DNA of 64,000 nt from the NCBI GenBank assembly GCA_023511455.1, contig JAIMBJ010000005.1:121452-185451 (forward strand). Direction: 5' to 3'. A program made the position numbers and the translations under genes. Below the pieces are notes generated by a model, which was not told the DNA's origin, ran no database searches, and was given only the letters and a program-made list of their open reading frames with translations. Below are positions 20,496-29,051 of this stretch, piece after piece; position 1 is the stretch's first letter; every line of letters starts with the position of its first letter. Source of the DNA: Bacillota bacterium. GTDB lineage: Bacteria; Armatimonadota; HRBIN16.

Positions 20496-20831
20496 TTACG
20501 ACTGTTTGTCCTGTTGTCGGAGTAGAACCAGCAACATCACCACCGGCGTCCTGGCGACCACGCTGTGGGGCAGATTGGGCGTCATGTACACCCACGTGCC
20601 GGCGGTAGCGGTGCATCGGTCGGTGCCAAGTGTCAACTCAGCTTCGCCCTGCACGAAGTGGAGCAGGGCGGGCATAGAGGCGGTATGCTCGGAAAGGTCT
20701 TGACCTGCGTCGAAGCCGAACAGCACCACCTTCACGTGTTCGTCCTGATACAACGTGCGGCTCAGGATGCCGTCGGGCGGGATTTCCACCTGCTGCGCCA
20801 GGTTTGCCAAGTAAAGGTACGGTTTCTCCAT
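20496..20831 (-). CDS. small cupin-domain protein linked to nitric oxide reductase
   Basis: A 111-aa single cupin barrel. Probable metal ligands are the histidine in DLSEHTA, the glutamate in QGEAELTLG and the histidine in NLPHSVVA. Small cupins of this kind bind a divalent metal, but functions range from sensing to enzymatic. Its start at 20831 has AGGAGACAAACC upstream and lies only 30 bp after the norB stop, so it is almost certainly cotranscribed and may take part in the nitric oxide response. The specific role is unknown. Confidence 0.85.
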   Translation of the reverse strand: MEKPYLYLANLAQQVEIPPDGILSRTLYQDEHVKVVLFGFDAGQDLSEHTASMPALLHFVQGEAELTLGTDRCTATAGTWVYMTPNLPHSVVARTPVVMLLVLLRQQDKQS

Positions 20832-20861
20832 GGTTTGTCTCCTTGTGATTGGCTTTTTCGA

Positions 20862-23150
20862 TTACCTGCCATGCACGGGTTCACCCTCGCGTACGGGTAC
20901 ACGCTCTTCAATGGGCTGGTAAGACCATCCCGTCTGAAGGCCCGCGATGAACCATGCCAGTGCTAGCGCCCCCAGCGTAAATACGCTGTCGCCGATGACT
21001 CGCATCCAGCGCAACGTCTGCAAGAGAGGTTGTTGCAGAAACTCTGCCGAACGAGCGTACCACAGTCCCTGATCGATACTCGCCGCCGCCTGCAGCAACC
21101 CCACCGGCAGCACACTCAACAGCACCATCAGCGCCAGCCCGACATTCATCGCCCAGAAGCTGAAGCGCAGACTGCGGGTATCCCACTGCCGGTTCATCGT
21201 GTAAGCTCTCAGACAGAAGAGCATCAAGCCCAGACCAAGCAGACCGTACACACCGAACAGGGCGGTGTGACCGTGTACGGGCGTGGTATTCAGTCCCTGC
21301 ATGTAGTAAAGGGCAATGGGTGGGTTAATCAGGAAACCGAAAAGCCCCGCGCCCACCATGTTCCAGAAGGCGACGCCGACGAAGAAGAGAATGGGCAAGC
21401 GGAATGCCTGCACCCACGGACGGACAGTACTGAGCTTCAGATTCTCATACGCCTCGAAGCCCACCAATACTAGAGGCACCACCTCCAGTGCGCTGAATGT
21501 AGCTCCCCACGCCAGAACAGCGGTGGGCGTGCCGGTAAAGTACAGGTGGTGCATCGTGCCGATAATACCGCCTGTCAGATAGATAGTGGCGGTGAACAGC
21601 GCGGCACTGGTGGCTGTGGAGACCTTTACCAGCCCCATTCGGCTGAACAGGAAGGCGATGACTGCGGTGGCGAACACTTCGAAGAAACCTTCTACCCAGA
21701 GGTGCACCACCCACCATCGCCAGTATTCCGCCATCGCAAGGTGGGTATGTCGTCCCCACATCAGACCAGCCCCGTAGAACGAGCCGATGGCCAGGGTAGA
21801 CAGTAGGAACAGCGCCAGCAGACTGCGGCTATCGGAGCGGGCGCGCAGCGCGGGTAAAAGCGCTCTGCCCACCATGCCCAGCCACAGGAACAGGCCAACC
21901 AGCAACAGTATTTGCCAGAAGCGACCGAGGTCCACGTACTCGTAACCCTGGTGACCAAACCAGAAGCTGGTTGCCAGTCCCATCCTTTGCTGGATGGAAA
22001 ACCACTGCCCTGCCATTGAACCCACCACAATGACCAGCAGCGCCACGTACAGCAGATTCACCCCTAGCTTCTGGAACTTCGGTTCGTAGCCCGATACCGT
22101 CGGCGCGACAAACAGCCCGGTCGCCAGCCAGGCAGTGGCAATCCAGAAGATACCCAGTTGTACGTGCCACGTACGCACCACGGCATAAGGCAGGTATCGC
22201 GCCAGCGGGATACCGAAGAACCCCAATCCTTCCACGCTATAGTGGGCAGTGAGGATACCAAATAGCACCTGCGCCAGAAACAACGCCACAACCGTCCAGA
22301 AGTACTTCAGCGTGGCATGCATCGATGGGGTAATCTGCAGACTGCTCAGGGGGTTCTTTTCCGATACAACGTCTCCCTGCTCTTCACGTCGGCGGGCGGC
22401 AAAGTACCACACCATGCCTCCCACACCTGCCAGCAACGCGACAACGCTGATGATTGACCACAGCACGATCGCGCTGGTGGGGTGGTTGTCAATGAGAGGC
22501 TCATGAGGCCAGTTATTGGTGTAGGTCACGTTGCTGCCCGGGCGGTTCGTGCCGCACGCCCACGCCGCCCAGAAGAAGAAGGCGTTCAAAGCCTTGATGC
22601 GGGCAGGGTCTCGCACGCTGTTGGGCGGGATGGCATACGCCTGTCGCAGGGAAGCCATTTCAGGATCGCTGCCGAACAGAGAAGCGTAGTGTGTCCCGAC
22701 TGCCCATATCGCCTGCGCCCGGAGAGGCGAAACCACCAGGTCGCCTGTTTGCGGGTCGTAGGTGTTAGTGCGTATCTCGCGCTTGACCTGTTCGCGAAGA
22801 GGAGCCTGTTTCTCAGGGGGTAGCGAGGAGTAGGAGAGACCGTATCGCTCTTTCGCCAGAGTATCCAGCATCCATATCACCTCGCGGTGCAACCAGTCCG
22901 CCGACCAGTCCGGGGCGACGTAAGCGCCATGTCCCCAGATGGAGCCAACTTCCTGTCCACCCAGAGATTGCCACACATTCTGTCCCTGCTGAATCTGCTG
23001 TCGCGTGAAAATCACCCGCCCGTCTGAGGTCACCACGCGCTGGGGAATGGGAGGAGCCTGTTGGTAGATTTCAAAGCCGTAGTATCCCAGCACCCCAAAC
23101 GAGGCGAGCAGGACCGCCGCCAGCGCGAGCCAGAGTCTCGTGTATCCCAT
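20862..23150 (-). CDS. norB: quinol-dependent nitric oxide reductase (qNor type)
   Basis: Integral membrane enzyme that reduces nitric oxide to nitrous oxide with electrons from quinol. It is 762 aa, the long single-subunit form. The N-terminal extension is a fused NorC-like periplasmic domain without heme-binding CXXCH (FTRQQIQQGQNVWQSLGGQEVGSIWGHGAYVAPDWSA in two stretches). About twelve membrane helices follow, including those with the heme and non-heme iron ligands, e.g. VRTWHVQLGIFWIATAWLA and GGIIGTMHHLYFTGTP. I take the ATG at 23150, preceded by GGAGGGTG; the frame also opens at a GTG at 23159. It could serve detoxification or partial denitrification. Confidence 0.95.
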   Translation of the reverse strand: MGYTRLWLALAAVLLASFGVLGYYGFEIYQQAPPIPQRVVTSDGRVIFTRQQIQQGQNVWQSLGGQEVGSIWGHGAYVAPDWSADWLHREVIWMLDTLAKERYGLSYSSLPPEKQAPLREQVKREIRTNTYDPQTGDLVVSPLRAQAIWAVGTHYASLFGSDPEMASLRQAYAIPPNSVRDPARIKALNAFFFWAAWACGTNRPGSNVTYTNNWPHEPLIDNHPTSAIVLWSIISVVALLAGVGGMVWYFAARRREEQGDVVSEKNPLSSLQITPSMHATLKYFWTVVALFLAQVLFGILTAHYSVEGLGFFGIPLARYLPYAVVRTWHVQLGIFWIATAWLATGLFVAPTVSGYEPKFQKLGVNLLYVALLVIVVGSMAGQWFSIQQRMGLATSFWFGHQGYEYVDLGRFWQILLLVGLFLWLGMVGRALLPALRARSDSRSLLALFLLSTLAIGSFYGAGLMWGRHTHLAMAEYWRWWVVHLWVEGFFEVFATAVIAFLFSRMGLVKVSTATSAALFTATIYLTGGIIGTMHHLYFTGTPTAVLAWGATFSALEVVPLVLVGFEAYENLKLSTVRPWVQAFRLPILFFVGVAFWNMVGAGLFGFLINPPIALYYMQGLNTTPVHGHTALFGVYGLLGLGLMLFCLRAYTMNRQWDTRSLRFSFWAMNVGLALMVLLSVLPVGLLQAAASIDQGLWYARSAEFLQQPLLQTLRWMRVIGDSVFTLGALALAWFIAGLQTGWSYQPIEERVPVREGEPVHGR

Positions 23151-23173
23151 GGTTATCACCCTCCATCATGTAT

Positions 23174-23199
23174 TTGGATAAGAATATATACTTATCCAA
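23174..23199. promoter_or_regulatory. 26-bp near-perfect palindromic operator between norB and rrf2
   Basis: Arms TTGGATAAG and CTTATCCAA flank an 8-bp centre AATATATA that is itself palindromic apart from its outermost A-A pair. It lies just downstream of the predicted norB start site and immediately next to the -35 box of rrf2, the right place to repress both. Binding by the adjacent Rrf2 protein is inference. Confidence 0.7.
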
Positions 23200-23200
23200 T

Positions 23201-23229
23201 TTGATTTTATTATACCAGCGTGATAAAAT
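23201..23229 (+). promoter_or_regulatory. promoter of the rrf2-type regulator
   Basis: TTGATT (23201-23206) and TAAAAT (23224-23229) with a 17-bp spacer. The -35 box begins two bases after the palindrome ends. Confidence 0.6.
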
Positions 23230-23238
23230 AGATGTCAA
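23209..23238 (-). promoter_or_regulatory. consensus promoter of norB
   Basis: On the minus strand a perfect TTGACA (23238-23233) and a perfect TATAAT (23214-23209) with an 18-bp spacer. Start near 23202, so the palindrome covers about +3 to +28. It overlaps the rrf2 promoter back to back. Confidence 0.75.
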
Positions 23239-23265
23239 GGTCTGTAATGCGAGGAAAGCGGAAAA

Positions 23266-23691
23266 ATGATTTCTCAAACGGCAGAATACGCTTTGCGGGC
23301 GATGGTGTATCTGGCACAGCACCCCGATCAGTCGCATACCAACCAGCAGATTGCACGGGTGACCCGCGTGCCGATAGGTTATCTGGCAAAGGTATTGCAG
23401 GGCTTAAGCCGTGCTGGTTTAATCACCTCGCGCCGGGGGCTGGGTGGGGGATTTGCGCTGGCAAAACCAGCAGACGAGATTACCATCTACGAGGTGGTTC
23501 AGGCAGTAGACCCCATCCCACGCATCACCTCGTGCCCGTTGAAGCTGAAAGCACATCAGGACAGGCTGTGTCCGTTACATCAGCGATTGGACAACGCCTG
23601 GGAGCTGGTGGAACAGTCGTTCCGCAGCACGACCCTCAGCGACATCGTCGCTGAGGCAGGCGAAGAGGGTGTGCTGTGCGAGGAGGGGTAG
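23266..23691 (+). CDS. Rrf2-family transcriptional regulator, probable nitric oxide or redox sensor
   Basis: A 141-aa winged-helix regulator of the Rrf2 family (NsrR, IscR and relatives), many of which carry an iron-sulfur cluster. The start MISQTAEYALRAMVYLAQH and wing RRGLGGGFALAKP are typical. Candidate cluster ligands are Cys90, Cys102 and His105; the spacing matches Cys92, Cys104 and His107 of IscR, but the middle cysteine position is Ala96. It is divergent from norB with a 26-bp palindrome between, so it most likely represses norB-cupin and itself until nitric oxide or another redox signal arrives. That link is inference from position. Ribosome site GAGGAAAG. Confidence 0.9.
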   Translation: MISQTAEYALRAMVYLAQHPDQSHTNQQIARVTRVPIGYLAKVLQGLSRAGLITSRRGLGGGFALAKPADEITIYEVVQAVDPIPRITSCPLKLKAHQDRLCPLHQRLDNAWELVEQSFRSTTLSDIVAEAGEEGVLCEEG

Positions 23692-23704
23692 GCTTTTCGC
23701 TCGG

Positions 23705-23837
23705 AACCATCTGGCGGGCGACGCTCCGCCTGAGCCTTTAGCCCCCTGCGGCGGCTCCGCTGCCACGGACGCATTGCTCCCGTATGGAGGAGGCTCGTTG
23801 GGCTCGGCGCGAGGCTCGCCCGCCGAGACAGATGGTT
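23705..23837. repeat. 133-bp palindromic element with imperfect terminal inverted repeats
   Basis: The ends are AACCATCT and AGATGGTT; next inside, GGCGGGCGACGCTCCGCC pairs imperfectly with GGCGCGAGGCTCGCCCGCC. It fills the gap between rrf2 and pilC, and its right end includes the pilC stop codon. The core CTCGGCGGGCGAGCCTCGC (minus strand) is shared with the element at 62715-62823, which suggests a dispersed family rather than a simple terminator. Confidence 0.55.
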
Positions 23838-25053
23838 AGTTAATGTTGCTGACCAGCGTGAAGATAGGCGTCATCACGGAGATGGCGATGAAGCCCACGA
23901 TCACGCCCAAAAAGATGATGAGCATGGGCTCGATCATGGAGGTCAGCCCCTTGACGGTGGCGTCCACCTCCTTCTCGTAGAAGTCAGAGACCTTCACCAG
24001 CATGTCGCTGAGGCGACCCGTCTCCTCGCCCACGTCGATCATGTGGGTGACCATCGTCGGGAACAGCCCGCTGGCGCCCAGTGGTGTGCTGAGCTTCTGT
24101 CCCTCGCGCACGCCGTTACGCGCATTATCGATGGCGGTCGCCAGCACGCTGTTGCCTGCGGTTTCCGCCACAATCTCCAGCGAGCGCATCATCGACACGC
24201 CGCTGGCAATTAACACCCCGAACGTGCGTGCGAAGCGCGAGATACTCATTTTCAACACCAGGTCGCCGATGATAGGCAATCGCAGCTTCACGAGGTCAAT
24301 CCGATACCGTCCTTTCGGGTTCTTGCCGTATTGCTTGATAAACACAAACGCCCCGACCAGCAGCGCGGGCGGTATATACCAGTAGGCGACCGCATAGTCG
24401 CTCAGGTTGAACAGGAATTGGGTCGCCGGGGGCATCTTCACGTTCATGCTGGCGAAAATCTCCTTGAACCGGGGCAGCACGAACGTGAACAGGGCGAACA
24501 CCATCACCATCGAGAATATCAACACCAGCACCGGATACATCATCGCCGACTTGATTTTCTGGCGGACCTCCAGCTCTTTCTCCAGAAACTGTGCCAGACG
24601 GTCCAGTATCTGGTCCAGAATACCGCCCACCTCGGCGGCACGCACCATGTTCACGTACAGTTTGGAGAAGACCTGTGGATGTTTGCTGAGCGCGTCGGCG
24701 AGAGACATCCCGCCTTTCACATCCTGACGCACCGCACCGATGACCTCACGCAGTGCGGGGTTTTTGGTCTGCGTTTCCAGTGCGTCGAGGCTCTTCAGGA
24801 TGGGAATGCCGGCGTCAATCATCGTGGCGAACTGCCTGCTGAACATCACCAGCTCCAGCAGTTTCACCTTTTTGGAACGGTTCAGGTCTTTCAGGAAAGC
24901 CAGGCTCAGCCCCCTGCGCCTGGGCTGCACGCTCAGTACATGGTAGTGTTGTTCGTGCAGCCACGCCAGCACCAGACGCTCGTCGTCGGCTTCCATAATC
25001 CCGCGCAGGGTGCGCCCGGAAGGGTCTACCGCGTTGTATACAAACTGTGGCAT
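23836..25053 (-). CDS. pilC: type IV pilus inner-membrane platform protein PilC
   Basis: Inner-membrane platform of the pilus machine, of the GspF family. It is 405 aa with two repeated T2SSF domains (about 70-190 and 270-395), each with a long cytoplasmic part (FSRQFATMIDAGIPILKSLD and FARTFGVLIASGVSMMRSLE) and membrane helices at about 170-190, 215-240 and 375-400. The N-terminus MPQFVYNAVDPSGRT is the family norm. I use the ATG at 25053, since the upstream GTG at 25062 sits on the Shine-Dalgarno AGGAG. Final gene of the pilus operon. Confidence 0.95.
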   Translation of the reverse strand: MPQFVYNAVDPSGRTLRGIMEADDERLVLAWLHEQHYHVLSVQPRRRGLSLAFLKDLNRSKKVKLLELVMFSRQFATMIDAGIPILKSLDALETQTKNPALREVIGAVRQDVKGGMSLADALSKHPQVFSKLYVNMVRAAEVGGILDQILDRLAQFLEKELEVRQKIKSAMMYPVLVLIFSMVMVFALFTFVLPRFKEIFASMNVKMPPATQFLFNLSDYAVAYWYIPPALLVGAFVFIKQYGKNPKGRYRIDLVKLRLPIIGDLVLKMSISRFARTFGVLIASGVSMMRSLEIVAETAGNSVLATAIDNARNGVREGQKLSTPLGASGLFPTMVTHMIDVGEETGRLSDMLVKVSDFYEKEVDATVKGLTSMIEPMLIIFLGVIVGFIAISVMTPIFTLVSNIN

Positions 25054-25071
25054 AGTGCTCACTCTCCTCGT

Positions 25072-26289
25072 TTATTGCGATTGCACGAACCGCATGAAGT
25101 TTTCACGGTCAATGCAGCGCAGTACAGCCTCTTCAAAGGAGACCAGCCCGTTCAGGTGCAAATCAGCCAGGGCGCGGTCCATTGTTTGCATTCCCTGCTG
25201 TGCGCTGGTTTCCATGACGGAGTAAATCTGATGCACCTTGCCTTCCCGAATCAGGTTGCGGATGGCAGGGGTGGCAATCATAATCTCCACCGCAGCCACT
25301 CTTCCACCACCCAGCATGGGCAACAGCTGCTGGGCAATCACCGACTCCAGCGTGTTTGCCAGCTGGATTCGGATTTGCTCCTGCTGCTCCGGTGGGAACA
25401 CGTCCACCACGCGGTCGATGGTCTGCGGTGCGTTGCGCGTGTGCAGGGTAGCGAAAACGAGGTGTCCGGTTTCCGCCAGGGTGAGAGCGGCGCGGATGGT
25501 TTCCAGGTCGCGCATTTCGCCCACCAGAATCACGTCGGGGTCTTCGCGCAGAACCGCACGCAGCGCATTGTGGAACGAGTCGGTGTCGGTACCCAGCTCG
25601 CGCTGGTTCACCATGCTGTTCTTATGCGAATGAAGATACTCAATAGGGTCTTCGATCGTCATAATATGGCAGTTACGTTCCGTGTTGATAACGTCGATCA
25701 TCGATGCAATGGTGGTCGACTTTCCAGAACCGGTGGGACCGGTTACCAGAATCAGCCCGCTATGGCGTCTGGTCAACTCGCGCAGGATAGGGGGCAGGCG
25801 CAGTTGCTCCAGCGAGGGTATCGCCGAGGGGATGGCGCGCATGGCGCATCCCACCGAGCCGCGCTGGCGGTACACATTGAACCGGAACCTGCCGACGTCT
25901 TTGACGCCGTAGGAGAAGTCCAGCTCCTTGGTCTTTTCGAATTTCTGAATCTGGTCGCCGGTCAGGATATCGTACACCAGACGCTGGATATCGCGCGGGT
26001 TGAGGGGTGCAAACGGCAACGGGTAAAGACGCCCATCCACGCGCACCATGGGCGGCAGCCCGACGGACAGATGCAGGTCTGACGCGCCCTTCTCCACCGT
26101 CATGCGCAACAGGTCGTCGATATGCACATCCTCGATGGAGAGCGTTTCGGCGTCGGCGGAGCTGTCCTCCCTCTCCATAACCCCTTGCGCCGAATGGCTG
26201 GAGTATGCGGGGAAACCGTCTCCCTCCAGCGGCATCAAGTCTTCCAGGTCGTCAATTCCTGTATGTTTTGGAGCATAACCCGCTCCCAT
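25072..26289 (-). CDS. pilT: type IV pilus retraction ATPase PilT
   Basis: Hexameric ATPase that depolymerises the pilus and drives twitching motility and DNA uptake. It is 405 aa. After about 50 variable residues come the N-terminal domain (MTVEKGASDLHLSVGLPPMVRVDG, in two stretches), Walker A GPTGSGKSTTIASMID, the Asp and His boxes, Walker B VGEMRDLETI, and the PilT marker AIRNLIREGKVHQIYSVMET, which separates it from PilB. The N-terminal extension is longer than usual (E. coli and Pseudomonas forms start near the ASD motif). It lies 18 bp upstream of pilC. Confidence 0.95.
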   Translation of the reverse strand: MGAGYAPKHTGIDDLEDLMPLEGDGFPAYSSHSAQGVMEREDSSADAETLSIEDVHIDDLLRMTVEKGASDLHLSVGLPPMVRVDGRLYPLPFAPLNPRDIQRLVYDILTGDQIQKFEKTKELDFSYGVKDVGRFRFNVYRQRGSVGCAMRAIPSAIPSLEQLRLPPILRELTRRHSGLILVTGPTGSGKSTTIASMIDVINTERNCHIMTIEDPIEYLHSHKNSMVNQRELGTDTDSFHNALRAVLREDPDVILVGEMRDLETIRAALTLAETGHLVFATLHTRNAPQTIDRVVDVFPPEQQEQIRIQLANTLESVIAQQLLPMLGGGRVAAVEIMIATPAIRNLIREGKVHQIYSVMETSAQQGMQTMDRALADLHLNGLVSFEEAVLRCIDRENFMRFVQSQ

Positions 26290-26305
26290 GTGAAATCACC
26301 CCTTC

Positions 26306-27181
26306 TCACGCTGCCATGCTGTGCAGTCCCATACTGCGTTCCACTTCTACCCGACAGCCTTGCAGCAAGGCTTCCATCTGGTCGGAGGAGATACCCAATG
26401 TCCGCAGCGCGTTCTCATCGACGTACATTATCCACTGCTCATCGCTGGCTCCATCTTCCAGCATATTGGATATGTCGCTGGCAATAGCCACCACGGCTAC
26501 CAGTCTGGGGGCCACCGATGCAGCGGAGATGCAGTGGTGGTAGCCAAGAGATTCCGCCAGAGCAGTTGGTAGATTCCAGTGAATGGCGAGCGCCAGTCCA
26601 ACGTCCGCATGGTTGAAGCCGAGAATCTGCTCCTCCGCCTCATGGTGGCGAATGCCCAGCCGCTCTGCGGTCTGCACTACCTGTATCATCGCTTGAGGAT
26701 AGTATTGCTCGAGCACCGTTTTGCCGATATCATGGAGCAAACCTGCCGCAAATGCCTCATCGGGTACGACGTCTGGGGCATAGGCGCATACCAGGCGCGT
26801 GAGCAGTGAGGTATCCACCGAATGCTTCCAGATGCGCCGCTTCAGCAGGCTCTGGCTATCGGATTTGCCGATAAACATGTTGTAGCAGGATGCGGTCATG
26901 GCGATGTTGCGCACCACGCGGAAGCCCAGGAACATCACCGCCTCGCGCAGCGAGCTGACGCGCTGGGGAAGCCCGTAGTACGAGGAGTTTGCCAGCGTCA
27001 GCACCTTGCTGGTCAACGCCTGGTCCTGTCCGATGACGTCCTCCAGTTCCTGTGTGGTCGCGCGGGTGTTGCTGGTCATATCCAGCACTTTCAGTACCAC
27101 CTGCGGCAACACGGCAAGTTCGCCGATGTTCTGTACCACGTCCTGGGGCGACTTCGGAAACACCCCGGTTATTGAAGCCAT
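26306..27181 (-). CDS. HDOD domain protein within the pilus operon
   Basis: A 291-aa protein with an HDOD domain over about residues 17-215 (LAVLPQVVLKVLDMTSN, FLGFRVVRNIAM) and an intact HD dipeptide in LLHDIGK at residues 150-151. The rest is an unassigned C-terminal tail. It is spaced 30 bp from pilB and 16 bp from pilT, between the extension and retraction motor genes, and has the Shine-Dalgarno GGAGG. Such proteins relay signals such as cyclic dinucleotides or control stability of partners; here a role in switching the pilus motors is inferred from position only. Confidence 0.9.
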   Translation of the reverse strand: MASITGVFPKSPQDVVQNIGELAVLPQVVLKVLDMTSNTRATTQELEDVIGQDQALTSKVLTLANSSYYGLPQRVSSLREAVMFLGFRVVRNIAMTASCYNMFIGKSDSQSLLKRRIWKHSVDTSLLTRLVCAYAPDVVPDEAFAAGLLHDIGKTVLEQYYPQAMIQVVQTAERLGIRHHEAEEQILGFNHADVGLALAIHWNLPTALAESLGYHHCISAASVAPRLVAVVAIASDISNMLEDGASDEQWIMYVDENALRTLGISSDQMEALLQGCRVEVERSMGLHSMAA

Positions 27182-27211
27182 CTGTTCTACCTCCGATACC
27201 GTTTTTCCATG

Positions 27212-28936
27212 TTAGCCCGAGTAGATGACACGCAACGATTCCTCCAGTGTGGTGATGCCCAGCAGGATTTTCTGCATGGCATCTTCGCGCAGGGTACGCA
27301 TCCCTGCCTCGATAGCCGCCTCCCGGATGGCGTACGAGGAGGCCCGCGCCAGAATAAGCTCGCGCACCTTGTCGGTAACCGGCATCAGCTCGTAGATACC
27401 GGTGCGTCCTTTGTAGCCGGTGCCTTTGCACACTTCGCAGCCACGTCCGCGATAGAAGGTCACGTTCGAGTTTCCCTCGATATTCATGCCTAACCGTTGC
27501 ATCGCGTCGCGCGGCGGCACGTATGGCTCTTTGCATTTGGAGCATATCGTGCGCAACAGCCGCTGAGCCAGTACGCCCACCAGCGAGGAGGCAATCAGGA
27601 ACGGTTCCACACCCATATCCAGCAATCGCGCCACCGCGCCCGGTGCGTCGTTGGTGTGTAGGGTGGATAGCACCAGGTGTCCCGTCAGCGCGGCTTCAAT
27701 GGCAATGATGGCAGTTTCCGCATCGCGAATCTCGCCTACCATGATGATGTCCGGGTCCTGACGCAGCATCGCGCGCAACCCCGCTGCAAAGGTCATGCCC
27801 GCTTTGGGGTTGACGTTCACCTGTGTCAAGCCCTGCAGCTCGTACTCCACCGGGTCCTCGATTGTCAAGATGTTCTTCTCGCCCGAGTTGAGCTTGGATA
27901 AAACGGAATAAAGCGTGGTCGATTTACCCGAACCGGTTGGCCCTGTCACCAGAATTATTCCATAAGTGCGGGTAATCATCGCCTCAAACATTTCCAGTGT
28001 GTAAGGCAACATGCCGAGTTTGTGGAAGTCCACCGTGATGCTGCTTCGGTCCAGCACGCGCATGACCACCTTTTCACCGTGTACCGAGGGCAATGTGGAG
28101 ACACGGAAGTCGTATGTCTTGCCATCTATCACGGCGGAGATACGGTTGTCCTGTGGCACACGCTTCTCGGCGATGTCCATGTCCGCCATAATCTTGAAGC
28201 GACTGATCAACGATGCCTGCACTCTTTTGGGCAGTACCATCGCGTCCTGCATGATGCCATCGATGCGATAGCGCACCTTCACAAATTCTTTGGATGGCTC
28301 GATATGGATATCGCTCGCTTTGTCCTGAATCGCTTTGGTGATGATCAGGTTCGCCAGGCGCACTACAGGGGCGTCTTCGCTCAGTTCGCGGAGCTGCTCC
28401 ACGCTGAGGTGTTCTTCCTCGTCCTGTTTCGTGGCGGTTTGCACATCTATCTGGGCGGAGTCTATCTCCCGCACGACCTGGCTGAGCACATCGGTAACTG
28501 CCGCTTCTTGGCGGTAGGCAGTGTTGAGGGCGTTCAGCACGTCCTCTTCTGTAGCGATGACCGGCTCCACGTCTTTGCCGGTGATGAGGCGAATCTCATC
28601 GATGGCGAAGATGTCCAGTGGATTGACCATCGCCACCGTCAATCGCCCGTTGTTGAGGCTGACGGGGATCGCCTTGAAGCGACGTGCGATGTCCTGCGAT
28701 AGCAGCTTTACTGCGTCGGGTTCTGGGGGCTGTTGAGCCAGGTCCACGTAGGCGACGCCCCAGTGTTCGCCCATGCACCGGACGCGGTCGCGTTCGGTGA
28801 TCAACCCCATATCCACCAGCAACTCGCCGATATTTTCGTGCGATTGCAGTTGCTTTTGCTTTTCAATCGCTGTTGCGAGCTGCTCGCGGGTAATGAGGCC
28901 CGCCTGTACAAATATCTCACCGGTCGTGGATGCCAT
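27212..28936 (-). CDS. pilB: type IV pilus assembly ATPase PilB
   Basis: Hexameric ATPase powering pilus extension, of the GspE family. It is 574 aa. The N-terminal MshEN/GspE-N domain (about 5-150) has the repeats LVDMGLITERDRVRCMGE and ALNTAYRQEAAV. A linker is followed by the ATPase core with IQDKASDIHIEPSK, Walker A VTGPTGSGKSTTLYSVL, Asp box ILTIEDPVEYEL, and Walker B MVGEIRDAETA. The zinc-binding cysteines (CSKCKEPY, RGCEVCKGTGYKGR) and the tail GMRTLREDAMQKILLGITT complete the family picture. MshEN domains of this type can bind cyclic di-GMP. It lies downstream of pilQ. Confidence 0.95.
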   Translation of the reverse strand: MASTTGEIFVQAGLITREQLATAIEKQKQLQSHENIGELLVDMGLITERDRVRCMGEHWGVAYVDLAQQPPEPDAVKLLSQDIARRFKAIPVSLNNGRLTVAMVNPLDIFAIDEIRLITGKDVEPVIATEEDVLNALNTAYRQEAAVTDVLSQVVREIDSAQIDVQTATKQDEEEHLSVEQLRELSEDAPVVRLANLIITKAIQDKASDIHIEPSKEFVKVRYRIDGIMQDAMVLPKRVQASLISRFKIMADMDIAEKRVPQDNRISAVIDGKTYDFRVSTLPSVHGEKVVMRVLDRSSITVDFHKLGMLPYTLEMFEAMITRTYGIILVTGPTGSGKSTTLYSVLSKLNSGEKNILTIEDPVEYELQGLTQVNVNPKAGMTFAAGLRAMLRQDPDIIMVGEIRDAETAIIAIEAALTGHLVLSTLHTNDAPGAVARLLDMGVEPFLIASSLVGVLAQRLLRTICSKCKEPYVPPRDAMQRLGMNIEGNSNVTFYRGRGCEVCKGTGYKGRTGIYELMPVTDKVRELILARASSYAIREAAIEAGMRTLREDAMQKILLGITTLEESLRVIYSG

Positions 28937-28991
28937 GGCTGTTGTGTACTCTCCGGCGGGCTACATTGCCCACCCCTTTCACAGAGAATGT

Positions 28992-29032
28992 GCAGAGGGT
29001 GAGGGCGATAGCGGCATCGCAGATCACCCTCT
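28992..29032. terminator. hairpin between pilQ and pilB
   Basis: Ten-base arms CAGAGGGTGA (28992-29001) and TCACCCTCTG (29023-29032) with an inner small stem. There is no T tract on the minus strand. It may modulate expression between pilQ and pilB; its GGGTGAGGGC segment resembles the repeat at 34658-34751. Confidence 0.35.
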
Positions 29033-29051
29033 GTCTCACAAATCCTCCACT

